Below are positions 1 to 8,609 of a stretch of 64,000 nt of DNA, piece after piece. Each line of letters opens with the position of its first letter. Within the stretch, counting starts at the first letter, position 1. The translations under genes and the position numbers were made by a program. Under the pieces are notes generated by a model. It was given only the letters and a program-made list of their open reading frames with translations, had not been told where the DNA came from and did no database searches. The DNA is taken from positions 62,001-126,000 of the forward strand of contig NZ_KB899148.1 of NCBI RefSeq assembly GCF_000378065.1, given 5' to 3'. The stretch is from Porphyromonas gulae DSM 15663 (GTDB lineage Bacteria; Bacteroidota; Bacteroidia; Bacteroidales; Porphyromonadaceae).

Positions 1-970
1 GGGCGAAGCACAGTACGAAGCAGCCAACCTGCTACTATGTACCGGTTCGGAGACGTTTATTCCGCCCATTCCCGGAGTGGAACAGACAGAGTATTGGACG
101 AATCGAGAAGCACTTCAGAACAAAGAGATTCCGACCTCTCTCGTCATCATTGGTGGAGGAGTTATCGGGATGGAGTTCGCCTCTTTCTTCAACAGTATCG
201 GTACGCAAGTGCATGTGGTGGAAATGCTGCCCGAAATACTCAATGGCATTGACCCCGAACATGCAGCCATGCTTCGCGCTCTCTATGAAAAAGAGGGGAT
301 CAAATTCTATCTCGGACACAAGGTTACTTCTGTTCGCAACGGAGCTGTTACGGTAGAATACGAAGGAGAAACGAAGGAAATCGAAGGAGAACGTATCCTG
401 ATGAGTGTAGGACGCCGCCCCGTGCTGCAAGGATTCGAGTCGCTCGGATTGGAGCTTGCCGGCAAAGGTGTAAAGACTAACGAAAGGATGCAAACTTCCC
501 TGCCCAATGTCTATGCTGCAGGTGATATTACGGGCTTCTCGCTTTTGGCACACACGGCTGTACGAGAAGCAGAGGTAGCAGTAGATCAGATTTTGGGCAA
601 AACAGACGAAACGATGAGCTACCGTGCCGTACCGGGTGTGGTGTACACCAATCCCGAGGTTGCCGGTGTGGGGGAGACGGAAGAATCGCTTCGCAAAGCA
701 GGACGTGCCTATACTGTTCGTCGCCTTCCTATGGCCTTCTCCGGCCGATTTGTAGCCGAAAACGAACAAGGTAATGGAGAGTGCAAACTACTACTTGATG
801 AAGAGAATCGCTTGATCGGAGCACACCTCATTGGCAATCCGGCCGGCGAACTCATCGTAACTGCAGCCATGGCCATCGAGACCGGCATGACGGATCGACA
901 AATCGAGCGAATCATATTCCCTCACCCGACTGTAGGCGAAATCCTAAAAGAAACCCTTGCCGGAGGTTGA
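1..970 (+). CDS. lpdA: Dihydrolipoyl dehydrogenase, 3' part (N-terminus outside window)
   Basis: This is the E3 flavoprotein that reoxidises dihydrolipoamide in 2-oxoacid dehydrogenase complexes or the glycine cleavage system, with FAD and NAD+. The reading frame is open from the first bases, so the gene starts upstream and the FAD-binding N-terminus with its redox-active CxxxxC is not visible. What is seen is the end of the FAD domain (LLLCTGS), the NAD-binding Rossmann motif (VIIGGGVIGMEFAS), the second FAD motif (VYAAGDITG) and the C-terminal dimerisation domain with the catalytic His-Pro (FPHPTVGE). A glycine dehydrogenase (gcvP) lies in the same window at 44.7 kb, but the two are not in one operon. 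A clear terminator follows. Family assignment is secure; which complex it serves is not shown. Confidence 0.93.
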   Translation, partial: GEAQYEAANLLLCTGSETFIPPIPGVEQTEYWTNREALQNKEIPTSLVIIGGGVIGMEFASFFNSIGTQVHVVEMLPEILNGIDPEHAAMLRALYEKEGIKFYLGHKVTSVRNGAVTVEYEGETKEIEGERILMSVGRRPVLQGFESLGLELAGKGVKTNERMQTSLPNVYAAGDITGFSLLAHTAVREAEVAVDQILGKTDETMSYRAVPGVVYTNPEVAGVGETEESLRKAGRAYTVRRLPMAFSGRFVAENEQGNGECKLLLDEENRLIGAHLIGNPAGELIVTAAMAIETGMTDRQIERIIFPHPTVGEILKETLAGG

Positions 971-1005
971 TAGCCGTTCTGCCTCTCTCTTAGGGCATCA
1001 GATCT

Positions 1006-1044
1006 AAAAGTCCGTGCAGTTTTTGCTGATTGCACGGACTTTTT
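1006..1044 (+). terminator. Rho-independent terminator after lpdA
   Basis: A 13-bp perfect stem (AAAAGTCCGTGCA with TGCACGGACTTTT, loop of 12 nt) is followed by a T run. It lies 36 nt after the lpdA stop codon. Confidence 0.85.
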
Positions 1045-1057
1045 CCTCTAATCTCTT

Positions 1058-1093
1058 TCAGAGTATTCGGAGTACTCCGAGTATTCAGACAAC
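1058..1093. repeat. Short interspersed repeat upstream of the four-helix-bundle gene
   Basis: The stretch is built of near-repeats of GAGTATTCGGAGTACTCCGA type, with an internal palindrome (TCGGAGTACTCCGA). Similar CTGAnTAATCAGAAAA sequence flanks the gene on its other side. Confidence 0.5.
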
Positions 1094-1117
1094 ACCGAAA
1101 AAACAACAAAATACAGC

Positions 1118-1709
1118 ATGTCAGTTACCTCCTTCCTGCCTCAGCATGGATCGTATCGCCGACTACGTGTCTATAGGGTCGTTGAGGTCGTCTATGATCT
1201 CACATATCACTTTGCCCACACGTATTTGAGCAAGTCCGATCGAACCATAGATCAGATGATACAAGCAGCGCGCTCCGGCAAACAAAATATCGCAGAAGGC
1301 AATGCAGCTTCTACCACATCGGCCGAAACAGAAATCAAACTGACCAACGTAGCGAAAGCCAGTCTCGAAGAATTACTACTCGACTATGAAGATTACCTTC
1401 GAGTCAGGAAGAGAGTTCTATGGACCAAGAGCCATCCACGCTATGGATCTATGCGTAACTATGCACGCAGTCCTCAGCTATTGAAAGAATACTCTTCTTT
1501 GATGATGCGCCTTACGGATGAAGAACTCGCAAATCTCTGCATCCACTCATTCATCAGACCAACTACATGCTATATCGGCTGTTAGAATCGCTGCAGAAAC
1601 GATTTATAGTGGTATCCGAGAGCAAATGACAGCCGTAAGGAAGCAATACAGAAGCAACCAAAACAATCAGAGTTGTCAGAGTAATCTGAATAATCAGAAA
1701 ACTCGATAA
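1118..1709 (+). pseudogene. Four-helix-bundle (23S rRNA IVP/S23-like) protein, broken by two frameshifts
   Basis: The first frame (1118-1545) encodes a typical four-helix-bundle protein of the 23S rRNA intervening-sequence type, with the family core TIDQMIQAARSGKQNIAEG and EIKLTNVAKASLEELLLDYEDYLRV. At about 1544 the family reading jumps to another frame (LIHQTNYMLYRLLESLQKRF, 1546-1605). At about 1606-1611 it jumps again, to GIREQMTAVRKQYR, ending at 1709. Both jumps fit loss of one base each. Read as it stands, the product stops at 1585 with an unrelated tail. Two independent lesions make one sequencing error an unlikely explanation. The function of this family is unknown; relatives are the accessory Avd proteins of diversity-generating retroelements. 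Short TCAGA/CTGA-rich repeats lie on both sides, and the last codons are built from one of them. Confidence 0.75.
1665..1706. repeat. Short interspersed repeat downstream of the four-helix-bundle gene
   Basis: This stretch has several near-copies of a TCAGAGT/CTGAATAATCAGAAA motif. The last part, ATCTGAATAATCAGAAAAC at 1684-1702, closely resembles CTCTGAGTAATCAGAAAAG at 39861-39879, far from here, so this is a dispersed repeat and not chance AT richness. Confidence 0.55.
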
Positions 1710-1717
1710 CAAGTGCG

Positions 1718-1725
1718 TACCTTTG
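1718..1725 (+). promoter_or_regulatory. -7 promoter box for the CCA-adding enzyme gene
   Basis: TACCTTTG matches the Bacteroidota -7 consensus TAnnTTTG exactly and lies 27 nt before the ATG at 1753. No clear -33 TTG is seen. Confidence 0.55.
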
Positions 1726-1752
1726 TTGGCCAATCACTCCTTGATTTTTTAG

Positions 1753-3204
1753 ATGACAGACAAAGAGTTAATTCTTAGTAAAATCGACATCCCGATATTC
1801 CGTCTTATCGCAGAAGCGGCAGATCAGTTGGGACTGGAAACCTATGTCGTGGGTGGATATGTACGAGATATATTCTTGAATCGTCCTTCCAAAGATATCG
1901 ACATAGTAGCCGTAGGACGCGGTATCGATCTGGCTAAAGTTGTAACCAAGAAGCTGGGACGAAAGACTCACCTATCTGTTTTCGCCAATTTTGGTACCGC
2001 TCAAGTAAAGCATGGTGATCTGGAGATAGAATTTGTGGGTGCCCGTAAGGAAAGCTACCGACACGATAGTCGTAAGCCGATAGTCGAAGATGGTACGCTG
2101 GAGGATGATTTGCGTCGTCGCGATTTCACCATCAATGCCCTTGCCGTATGCCTCAATAGCGATCGTTTCGGTGATCTGGTGGATATGTTCGACGGCCTGT
2201 GCGACATGGATGATATGCTCCTCTGCACACCCCTTGATCCGGATATTACTTTCAGTGATGATCCTCTTCGAATGATGCGTGCCATCCGCTTTGCATCCCA
2301 GCTACCGGGCTTCACCATCCTGCCACGCGACTTCGAGGCTATACAACGGAATGCTCACCGGATCAAAGAAGCTGTATCTGCCGAACGAGTAATAGAAGAA
2401 CTGAATAAAATCATGCTCTCACCTCGCCCCTCTATCGGTCTTTCTCTGTTCGAACAGACGGGGCTGATGGAATATGTTTTTCCCGAACTCTTAGCCCTCA
2501 AAGGAGCGGAAACGCGTGATGGTATCGGGCACAAGGACAATCTCACTCATACTTATAAGGTGGTGGACAACTTGGCTCGACACAGCGATAGTCTTTGGCT
2601 CAGGTGGGCAGCATTGCTACACGACATAGGCAAACCACGCACTAAAAAGTTTGTTGGGGGACAGTGGACATTTCACAATCATAACTTTGTTGGAGCCAAG
2701 ATGCTACCCTCTCTTTTCAAACGACTCCGACTTCCTCTCGACGCAAAACTCAAATACGTACAGAAACTGGTAGATCTACACATGCGTCCGGCAACTCTGG
2801 TAGACGAAGGAGTTACGGATTCTGCGGTTCGCCGTCTGCTCTTCGAAGCCGGTGATGACATAGATGATCTGATGATGCTATGCGAAGCTGACATTACAAG
2901 CAAGAATCCCGATAAGGTGCGCAAGTATATAGACAACTATGCTTTGGTACGTCATAAGTTTAAAGAAATAGAAGAGAAAGACCACGTCCGCAACTTCCAA
3001 CCACCGATCTCCGGCGAAGAGATTATGCAGACATTCGGTCTAAAGCCTTCGCGCCACGTTGGCACCATCAAGGAGGCGATCAAAGAGGCCATACTCGATG
3101 GTGTCATCCCCAATGATTATGAAGCCGCCCGTGCTTTTATGATCGAAAAGGCTACCTCTCTCGGTCTTCACCCCAAAAACGAAACATCATGCCACAGCGT
3201 ATAG
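1753..3204 (+). CDS. cca: CCA-adding tRNA nucleotidyltransferase with HD domain
   Basis: A class II nucleotidyltransferase that most likely builds or repairs the 3' CCA end of tRNAs. The N-terminal head has the GG-x-VRD motif and the catalytic DID motif (YVVGGYVRDIFL, KDIDIVAVG), then RRDFTINALA and RMMRAIRFASQL. From about residue 255 there is an HD phosphohydrolase domain (LLHDIGKP, then KYVQKLVDLHMRP). The length of 483 residues is normal for the Bacteroidota HD-containing form. Poly(A) polymerases share the head, so that is the alternative. The tRNA-Gly at 4.8 kb lacks an encoded CCA, which fits a CCA-adding role. The last 16 bases overlap the start of the next gene, so the two are probably translationally coupled. 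Confidence 0.9.
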   Translation: MTDKELILSKIDIPIFRLIAEAADQLGLETYVVGGYVRDIFLNRPSKDIDIVAVGRGIDLAKVVTKKLGRKTHLSVFANFGTAQVKHGDLEIEFVGARKESYRHDSRKPIVEDGTLEDDLRRRDFTINALAVCLNSDRFGDLVDMFDGLCDMDDMLLCTPLDPDITFSDDPLRMMRAIRFASQLPGFTILPRDFEAIQRNAHRIKEAVSAERVIEELNKIMLSPRPSIGLSLFEQTGLMEYVFPELLALKGAETRDGIGHKDNLTHTYKVVDNLARHSDSLWLRWAALLHDIGKPRTKKFVGGQWTFHNHNFVGAKMLPSLFKRLRLPLDAKLKYVQKLVDLHMRPATLVDEGVTDSAVRRLLFEAGDDIDDLMMLCEADITSKNPDKVRKYIDNYALVRHKFKEIEEKDHVRNFQPPISGEEIMQTFGLKPSRHVGTIKEAIKEAILDGVIPNDYEAARAFMIEKATSLGLHPKNETSCHSV

Positions 3205-4748
3205 ACCTGCGACTGCGCCCCGAAGAGGCTGCTGACGAACAAATACTGCGCAAATATGTAGCAAGACAGACAAAAACAGATCCGACCGACATACATACCA
3301 TAATAATCAGACGCCGTAGTATTGACGCTCGCCAGCGACAGGTATACGTCAATTTGGGTTTGGAAGTCTATAGCGGTTCGGAATCTCCGGTTGAAGACGA
3401 TTTTTCAGATTTGATCTATCCTTCAGTAGAAGGGAAAGCCGCTGTCATTGTAGTAGGAGCAGGTCCGGCAGGTCTTTTCGCAGCACTCCGGCTCATCGAG
3501 CTTGGTCTGAGACCTATTATTCTGGAGCGAGGCAAGTCCGTACACGAGAGAAAAGCAGACATTGCCCGCATTCCCAAAGAGGGGCACGTAGATCCCGAAT
3601 CCAATTACGGATTTGGCGAAGGCGGTGCTGGAGCTTTTTCTGACGGTAAATTATATACACGTAGTAAGAAGCGCGGAGATGTAACCAAAATACTACGTAT
3701 TCTCTGCAAACACGGAGCACAACCTTCTATCCTGATCGATGCGCATCCACATATCGGCACCGACCGACTACCCAAAGTGATAGAAAACATTCGACACCAA
3801 ATATTGGCAGCCGGAGGAGAGGTTCACTTCAGTTGCCGAATGGAAAGTCTGATCATACATAACGGTCAAGTCATGGGAGCAAGAGACAGTGAAGGTCGTG
3901 AATACTGCGGTCCTGTTATCCTGGCGACGGGACATTCCGCACGCGACATCTATCGCTATCTTCATCGAAACGGCATTCGACTGGAAGCAAAAGGAACGGC
4001 TGTCGGTGTCCGGCTGGAGCATCCACAGGCTCTGATCGACCAACTACGCTACCACAACCCTAAGGGGCGCGGACTCTACCTGCCACCGGCAGAATATACC
4101 TATACGGCTCAGGTGGAGGGACGCGGTGTCTATAGCTTCTGCATGTGTCCGGGAGGATTCGTCGTACCGACATCCACTGCACCGGATCAGACAGTAGTGA
4201 ATGGTATGTCACCGGCCAACAGAGGTTCCCGATGGGCAAACTCCGGCTTAGTGGTGGAGATTCATCCTGAAGACGTACTTTCCACTCCTACGGATGATCC
4301 CTTGGCTCTTATGAATTGGATAGAACGCTTGGAAGGCGAGAGTTGGACACAGGCAAGATGCAGCCTGCGAGCACCGGCTCAACGAATGACGGATTTCCTA
4401 TCAAGCCGAAGCTCTGTCGATCTGCCCAAATCATCCTACAGCATGGGACTCACACCCTCACGTTTGGATGAATGGCTTCCCTCCTTTATTACAAAGAGGA
4501 TGCAGAAAGCTTTCCAACTATTCGACAAACAGACGAAAGGATTCCTCACTTCGGAAGCCCAGCTGATAGCATTGGAGAGTCGCACATCCTCTCCCGTACG
4601 TATCCTGCGCGAATCAACCTCTTGCGAACATCCTCTAATCCGAGGGCTTTTTCCCTGTGGAGAAGGAGCAGGCTATGCAGGCGGCATCGTATCGGCAGCA
4701 ATGGATGGAGAACGCTGTGCCGAAGGTGTTGCCTCCTATCTGGGATAG
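3189..4748 (+). CDS. NAD(P)/FAD-dependent oxidoreductase (COG2509-type dehydrogenase)
   Basis: A 519-residue flavoprotein. A small N-terminal domain of about 90 residues (starting MPQRIDLRLRPEEA) precedes the FAD-binding Rossmann motif (VVGAGPAGLFAALRL, about residue 90). An RxKxxG-like stretch and a long conserved Gly-rich segment (NYGFGEGGAGAFSDGKLYTR) follow, and the closing FAD motif is CGEGAGYAGGIVSAAMDG. This layout is the widely conserved 'uncharacterised FAD-dependent dehydrogenase' family. The substrate is unknown. It overlaps the end of cca by 16 bp and precedes a tRNA gene. No transmembrane segment is seen. Confidence 0.85.
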   Translation: MPQRIDLRLRPEEAADEQILRKYVARQTKTDPTDIHTIIIRRRSIDARQRQVYVNLGLEVYSGSESPVEDDFSDLIYPSVEGKAAVIVVGAGPAGLFAALRLIELGLRPIILERGKSVHERKADIARIPKEGHVDPESNYGFGEGGAGAFSDGKLYTRSKKRGDVTKILRILCKHGAQPSILIDAHPHIGTDRLPKVIENIRHQILAAGGEVHFSCRMESLIIHNGQVMGARDSEGREYCGPVILATGHSARDIYRYLHRNGIRLEAKGTAVGVRLEHPQALIDQLRYHNPKGRGLYLPPAEYTYTAQVEGRGVYSFCMCPGGFVVPTSTAPDQTVVNGMSPANRGSRWANSGLVVEIHPEDVLSTPTDDPLALMNWIERLEGESWTQARCSLRAPAQRMTDFLSSRSSVDLPKSSYSMGLTPSRLDEWLPSFITKRMQKAFQLFDKQTKGFLTSEAQLIALESRTSSPVRILRESTSCEHPLIRGLFPCGEGAGYAGGIVSAAMDGERCAEGVASYLG

Positions 4749-4769
4749 AATCTCATACTGCAAATTTCC

Positions 4770-4800
4770 TTGCGGATATTATATCTAATGATTACTTTTG
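4770..4800 (+). promoter_or_regulatory. Promoter of tRNA-Gly
   Basis: TTG at 4770-4772, a 20-nt spacer and TACTTTTG at 4793-4800 give a full Bacteroidota promoter (-33 TTG, -7 TAnnTTTG). The predicted start point is a few bases before the tRNA 5' end at 4814. Confidence 0.65.
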
Positions 4801-4813
4801 TCGCATTCCAACC

Positions 4814-4886
4814 GCGGTAGTAGCTCAGTTGGTAGAGCATCAGCTTCCCAAGCTGAGGGTCACGAGTTCGAGCCTCGCCTACCGCT
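4814..4886 (+). tRNA. tRNA-Gly (anticodon CCC)
   Basis: A complete cloverleaf of 73 nt. The acceptor stem GCGGTAG pairs with CTACCGC. The D arm is GCTCAGTTGGTAGAGC. The anticodon stem TCAGC/GCTGA encloses the loop TTCCCAA, so the anticodon is CCC and it reads GGG. The T arm contains GAGTTCGAGCCTC. The discriminator base is T. The next bases are CAA, so the 3' CCA is not encoded and must be added after transcription. Confidence 0.93.
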
Positions 4887-4900
4887 CAAACTGAAAATAA

Positions 4901-4932
4901 GGCAGTTAGCGCGTTTGCTGACTGCCTTTTTT
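4901..4932 (+). terminator. Terminator after tRNA-Gly
   Basis: GGCAGTTAGC and GCTGACTGCC form a 10-bp stem with one G-T pair and a 6-nt loop, followed by six T. It begins 14 nt after the tRNA. Confidence 0.8.
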
Positions 4933-4984
4933 CGATATTGCTCCAAGAAAAATAGTAGTTAATCGATCGAAGAGATAAGGTATT

Positions 4985-7762
4985 ATGGAATATAACTTTC
5001 AGGAAATAGAAAAGCGCGTGCAGCAACAGTGGCGCAAAGACAAGGTTTACCGCGTTACGGAAGACACGAGTAAAAAACCTTTCTACGTGCTCGACATGTT
5101 TCCGTATCCTTCCGGAGCAGGACTGCACGTAGGGCATCCACTTGGTTATATAGCCTCCGATATTTTTTCGCGCTATAAGCGTTTGCGTGGATTCAATGTA
5201 TTGCATCCGATGGGATATGATGCATTCGGCCTACCTGCCGAACAATATGCCATCCAAACCGGCCAACACCCCGAAAAAACAACAGAAGAAAATACAGCTC
5301 GCTATCGCGAGCAGCTGGACAAAATCGGCTTTTCGTACGATTGGGAACGCGAGATTCGTACTTGTGATCCGAATTATTACAAATGGACGCAGTGGGCCTT
5401 CCTAAAGATGTTCGACTCGTACTACTGCAATCAAGCACAGCAGGCACGACCGATAAGCGAGCTGATTGAAGTTTTTGCCCGACAAGGCAATGGAGGTCTC
5501 GATGTGGCATGCAGCGAAGGAGTCCATTTTACTGCGGAGGAGTGGACAGCCATGAGCGAAAAAGAACAACAAGAGATACTCATGAATTATCGTCTGGCTT
5601 ATTTGGGTGACACGATGGTCAATTGGTGTCCGGCCCTCGGTACCGTATTGGCTAACGACGAAGTCAAGGACGGAGTAAGCGAGCGCGGTGGACACCCCGT
5701 GGAGCAAAAGAAGATGCGCCAGTGGTGTCTGCGTGTATCGGCCTATGCCGAGCGTTTGCTGCATGATCTTGAGACACTGGATTGGACTGAATCGTTGAAA
5801 GAGACACAGCGCAATTGGATCGGACGATCCGAAGGAGCTGAAATGGAGTTCCGTCTGGCCGGTAAGGATTGCACATTTACGATTTTTACTACCAGAGCCG
5901 ACACAATATTCGGCGTCACGTTTATGGTATTGGCTCCTGAGAGCGAATTGGTTGAGGAAGTAACGACAGAGGAGCAACGCACTGCTGTAGAGACTTATCT
6001 GACAGAAACAAAGCGACGAACAGAGCGTGAGCGAATATCCGACAAACGAGTCTCAGGAGTTTTCTCCGGCAGTTATGCCATCAATCCTCTTACCGGTAAG
6101 GAAATTCCTATTTGGATCAGCGATTATGTATTGGCTGGATATGGCACAGGAGCCATTATGGCCGTACCGGCTCATGACACACGCGACTTTGCCTTTGCGC
6201 GCCATTTCGATCTTCCCATCGTCCAAGTTGTGATACCCGAGGGAGAAGCTTCTACCGATCCTGCCACATGGGAGGATGCCAAAGACAGTAAGAGCGGTAT
6301 AATGGTCAATTCCGATTTCCTGAATGGCCTTTCGGTAGAAGATGCCATAGCTCGCACCAAGGAGTATATCAGAGAAAAGCAATTAGGCCGCGTGAAGGTG
6401 AACTACCGTCTGCGCGATGCTATCTTCAGCCGCCAGCGTTATTGGGGGGAACCTTTCCCCATCTATTACAAGGAGGGTATGCCTTATGCGCTGGATGAGG
6501 ATCGACTGCCACTCCGATTGCCGGAGGTAGATAAATTCCTTCCTACGGAAAGTGGTGAACCGCCCCTTGGAAGAGCTACCGGCTGGCATACAGCCGAAGG
6601 TTATCCATACGAACTGAGCACAATGCCCGGATTTGCCGGTAGCAGTGCTTACTATCTGCGGTATATGGATCCGCAAAACGATACTGCACTCGTCAGCCGA
6701 TCAGCGAATGAATATTGGCGTCACGTCGATCTATACATCGGTGGGACGGAGCACGCTACAGGACACCTGATTTACAGCCGCTTCTGGAACAAATTCCTCT
6801 TTGACCTCGGTATCGTATGCGAAGCCGAACCTTTCCGCAAGCTGGTGAATCAGGGAATGATCCAAGGACGCTCCAACTTCGTCTATCGGATCAAAAATAC
6901 CAATACATTCGTCAGCTATGGACTGCGCGAGCAATATGAGGTGACTCCACTCCATGTAGATGTCAATATCGTATCGAACGATCAGCTTGACATAGATCGT
7001 TTCCGCGCATGGCGTCCGGAGTACGCTTCGGCTGAGTTTATCCTTGAAGAAGGCAAGTACATCTGCGGATGGGCTATTGAGAAGATGAGTAAGTCCATGT
7101 TCAACGTCGTCAATCCCGATGATATTATTGCTCGTTATGGAGCCGATACTCTGCGACTCTACGAAATGTTCCTCGGCCCGCTGGAGCAGAGCAAGCCTTG
7201 GGACACTAACGGTATCGATGGTGTACACCGCTTTTTGAAAAAGTTCTGGGCGTTGTACTACAATGCAGATGGTATACGCGTCACCGATACGGTACCGACG
7301 AAAGAGGAGCTGAAGAGCTTGCACAAACTCATCAAAAAGGTAGGACAGGATATTGAATCTTTTTCTTTCAATACTTCGATACCCGCCTTCATGATTTGCG
7401 TGAACGAGCTGACAGCGGCCAAAACCACTTCTCGGACCATACTATGCCCGCTGCTGACAGTACTCTCTCCCTTTGCACCGCATATCACCGAGTGGCTGTG
7501 GCAGGAACTGGGAGCGGAAGGCAGTATCGTAACTGCAGCTTGGCCTGAATACAATGAAGAGTATCTGGTGGAGAGCTGTGTACGCTATCCGGTGAGTTTC
7601 AATGGCAAAGTTCGCTTCAATATCGAACTGCCGGCAGATATGAGCAAAGAGGATGTAGAGCAAGCAGCCATTTCTGCTCCCGAAGCAGCACGTTGGCTCG
7701 AAGGCAAGAGTCCGAAAAAAGTCATTGTAGTCCCGGGAAGAATCGTCAATGTCGTTGTATAA
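4985..7762 (+). CDS. leuS: Leucyl-tRNA synthetase
   Basis: A class I aminoacyl-tRNA synthetase that charges tRNA-Leu. The 925 residues contain the HIGH-type motif in [16 protein letters not shown] (about residue 40) and the KMSKS motif in [14 protein letters not shown] (about residue 700). The CP1 editing domain between them includes the conserved [20 protein letters not shown]. An anticodon-binding domain and a short C-terminal RNA-binding domain follow. The length is normal for Bacteroidota LeuS. The gene is monocistronic: a terminator lies before it and a bidirectional one after it. Confidence 0.97.
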   Translation: MEYNFQEIEKRVQQQWRKDKVYRVTEDTSKKPFYVLDMFPYPSGAGLHVGHPLGYIASDIFSRYKRLRGFNVLHPMGYDAFGLPAEQYAIQTGQHPEKTTEENTARYREQLDKIGFSYDWEREIRTCDPNYYKWTQWAFLKMFDSYYCNQAQQARPISELIEVFARQGNGGLDVACSEGVHFTAEEWTAMSEKEQQEILMNYRLAYLGDTMVNWCPALGTVLANDEVKDGVSERGGHPVEQKKMRQWCLRVSAYAERLLHDLETLDWTESLKETQRNWIGRSEGAEMEFRLAGKDCTFTIFTTRADTIFGVTFMVLAPESELVEEVTTEEQRTAVETYLTETKRRTERERISDKRVSGVFSGSYAINPLTGKEIPIWISDYVLAGYGTGAIMAVPAHDTRDFAFARHFDLPIVQVVIPEGEASTDPATWEDAKDSKSGIMVNSDFLNGLSVEDAIARTKEYIREKQLGRVKVNYRLRDAIFSRQRYWGEPFPIYYKEGMPYALDEDRLPLRLPEVDKFLPTESGEPPLGRATGWHTAEGYPYELSTMPGFAGSSAYYLRYMDPQNDTALVSRSANEYWRHVDLYIGGTEHATGHLIYSRFWNKFLFDLGIVCEAEPFRKLVNQGMIQGRSNFVYRIKNTNTFVSYGLREQYEVTPLHVDVNIVSNDQLDIDRFRAWRPEYASAEFILEEGKYICGWAIEKMSKSMFNVVNPDDIIARYGADTLRLYEMFLGPLEQSKPWDTNGIDGVHRFLKKFWALYYNADGIRVTDTVPTKEELKSLHKLIKKVGQDIESFSFNTSIPAFMICVNELTAAKTTSRTILCPLLTVLSPFAPHITEWLWQELGAEGSIVTAAWPEYNEEYLVESCVRYPVSFNGKVRFNIELPADMSKEDVEQAAISAPEAARWLEGKSPKKVIVVPGRIVNVVV

Positions 7763-7788
7763 CGGCTATTTACTAAATTATTCCCAAT

Positions 7789-7827
7789 AAAAAGCCCTGC
7801 CAACGATCTGAGTTGGCAGGGCTTTTT
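7789..7827. terminator. Bidirectional terminator between leuS and the BI-1 gene
   Basis: AAAAGCCCTGCCAAC pairs perfectly with GTTGGCAGGGCTTTT around a 7-nt loop. The A run on the left and T run on the right allow it to stop transcription from both convergent genes. Confidence 0.88.
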
Positions 7828-7858
7828 ATTGCTGTTTCTGTCTTTTCTGTTCAGCTCT

Positions 7859-8569
7859 TTAGTCCCTTCGGCCGAAGAAGCGAAGCAGATAGAGGAAGAG
7901 ATTGATGAAGTCGAGATAGAGCGTCAGGGCTCCCATCAGGGCTACTTTGCGAGCTACATCTCCCTCTTCGAATCCTTGCATTTGCGCCAGCATCTGCTTG
8001 ATTTTGTTCACATCGAAAGCGGTAAGACCTGTAAAGATGATAACTCCAAGAATAGAGATGATAAAGCCCATAGCATTCGAGCGGAGGAACAGATTCACGA
8101 CAGTGGCCAAAATCAAACCGATCAGGAGCATAAAGAAAATACTACCCCACTTGCTCAAATCTTTTTTGGTAAAATATCCCCACAGAGCCATCGCGCCGAA
8201 CATGCCGGCTGTGATAAAGAAGGTGGCCGCTATGCTCGTCATTGTGTACACGATAAAAATACTGCTGAGCGTCACCCCATTCAGAATCGAATAGATCGTA
8301 AACAGAAGAGAAGCAGTGAAGAATGACATCTTACCGATACGTGCCGAGAGTATAAAGACCAAGGCCAACTCTGCAATGATCAATCCCCACAGCAAACCGG
8401 GATTCATTATCATCGTATATATCAACGAACTCTTAGCTACAAGCATGGCTGTAAGAGCTGTGATACCGAGAGCACCAAACATCCAAGTAAAGACATGGCG
8501 CATAGTTGTCGTTTGGAGCGTGCTATCCACATAGACAGTGGATGAGTTGCGCAATTCGTTAAAGTTCAT
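7859..8569 (-). CDS. BAX inhibitor-1 / YccA family membrane protein
   Basis: An inner-membrane protein of 236 residues with about seven hydrophobic segments (for example FGALGITALTAMLVA, GLIIAELALVFIL, FIISILGVIIFTGLTAFDV). The last of these carries the family's FTGLTAFD signature. It ends in the usual short loop and charged tail (LYLLRFFGRRD). Bacterial members such as YetJ and YccA act as pH-sensitive cation leak channels or as modulators of FtsH; which applies here is not shown. It lies 40 nt downstream of the PBP1A gene on the same strand and is probably cotranscribed with it. Confidence 0.88.
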   Translation of the reverse strand: MNFNELRNSSTVYVDSTLQTTTMRHVFTWMFGALGITALTAMLVAKSSLIYTMIMNPGLLWGLIIAELALVFILSARIGKMSFFTASLLFTIYSILNGVTLSSIFIVYTMTSIAATFFITAGMFGAMALWGYFTKKDLSKWGSIFFMLLIGLILATVVNLFLRSNAMGFIISILGVIIFTGLTAFDVNKIKQMLAQMQGFEEGDVARKVALMGALTLYLDFINLFLYLLRFFGRRD

Positions 8570-8609
8570 AGCGTTTCGTTATTTGCTTTAGTGATTATAT
8601 TTTCTATGG

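Noticed and set aside
1665-1706. Possible small CRISPR-like array from the CTGA/TCAG repeats
   Set aside because: Units are short, irregular and without spacers of constant length; there are no cas genes in the window.
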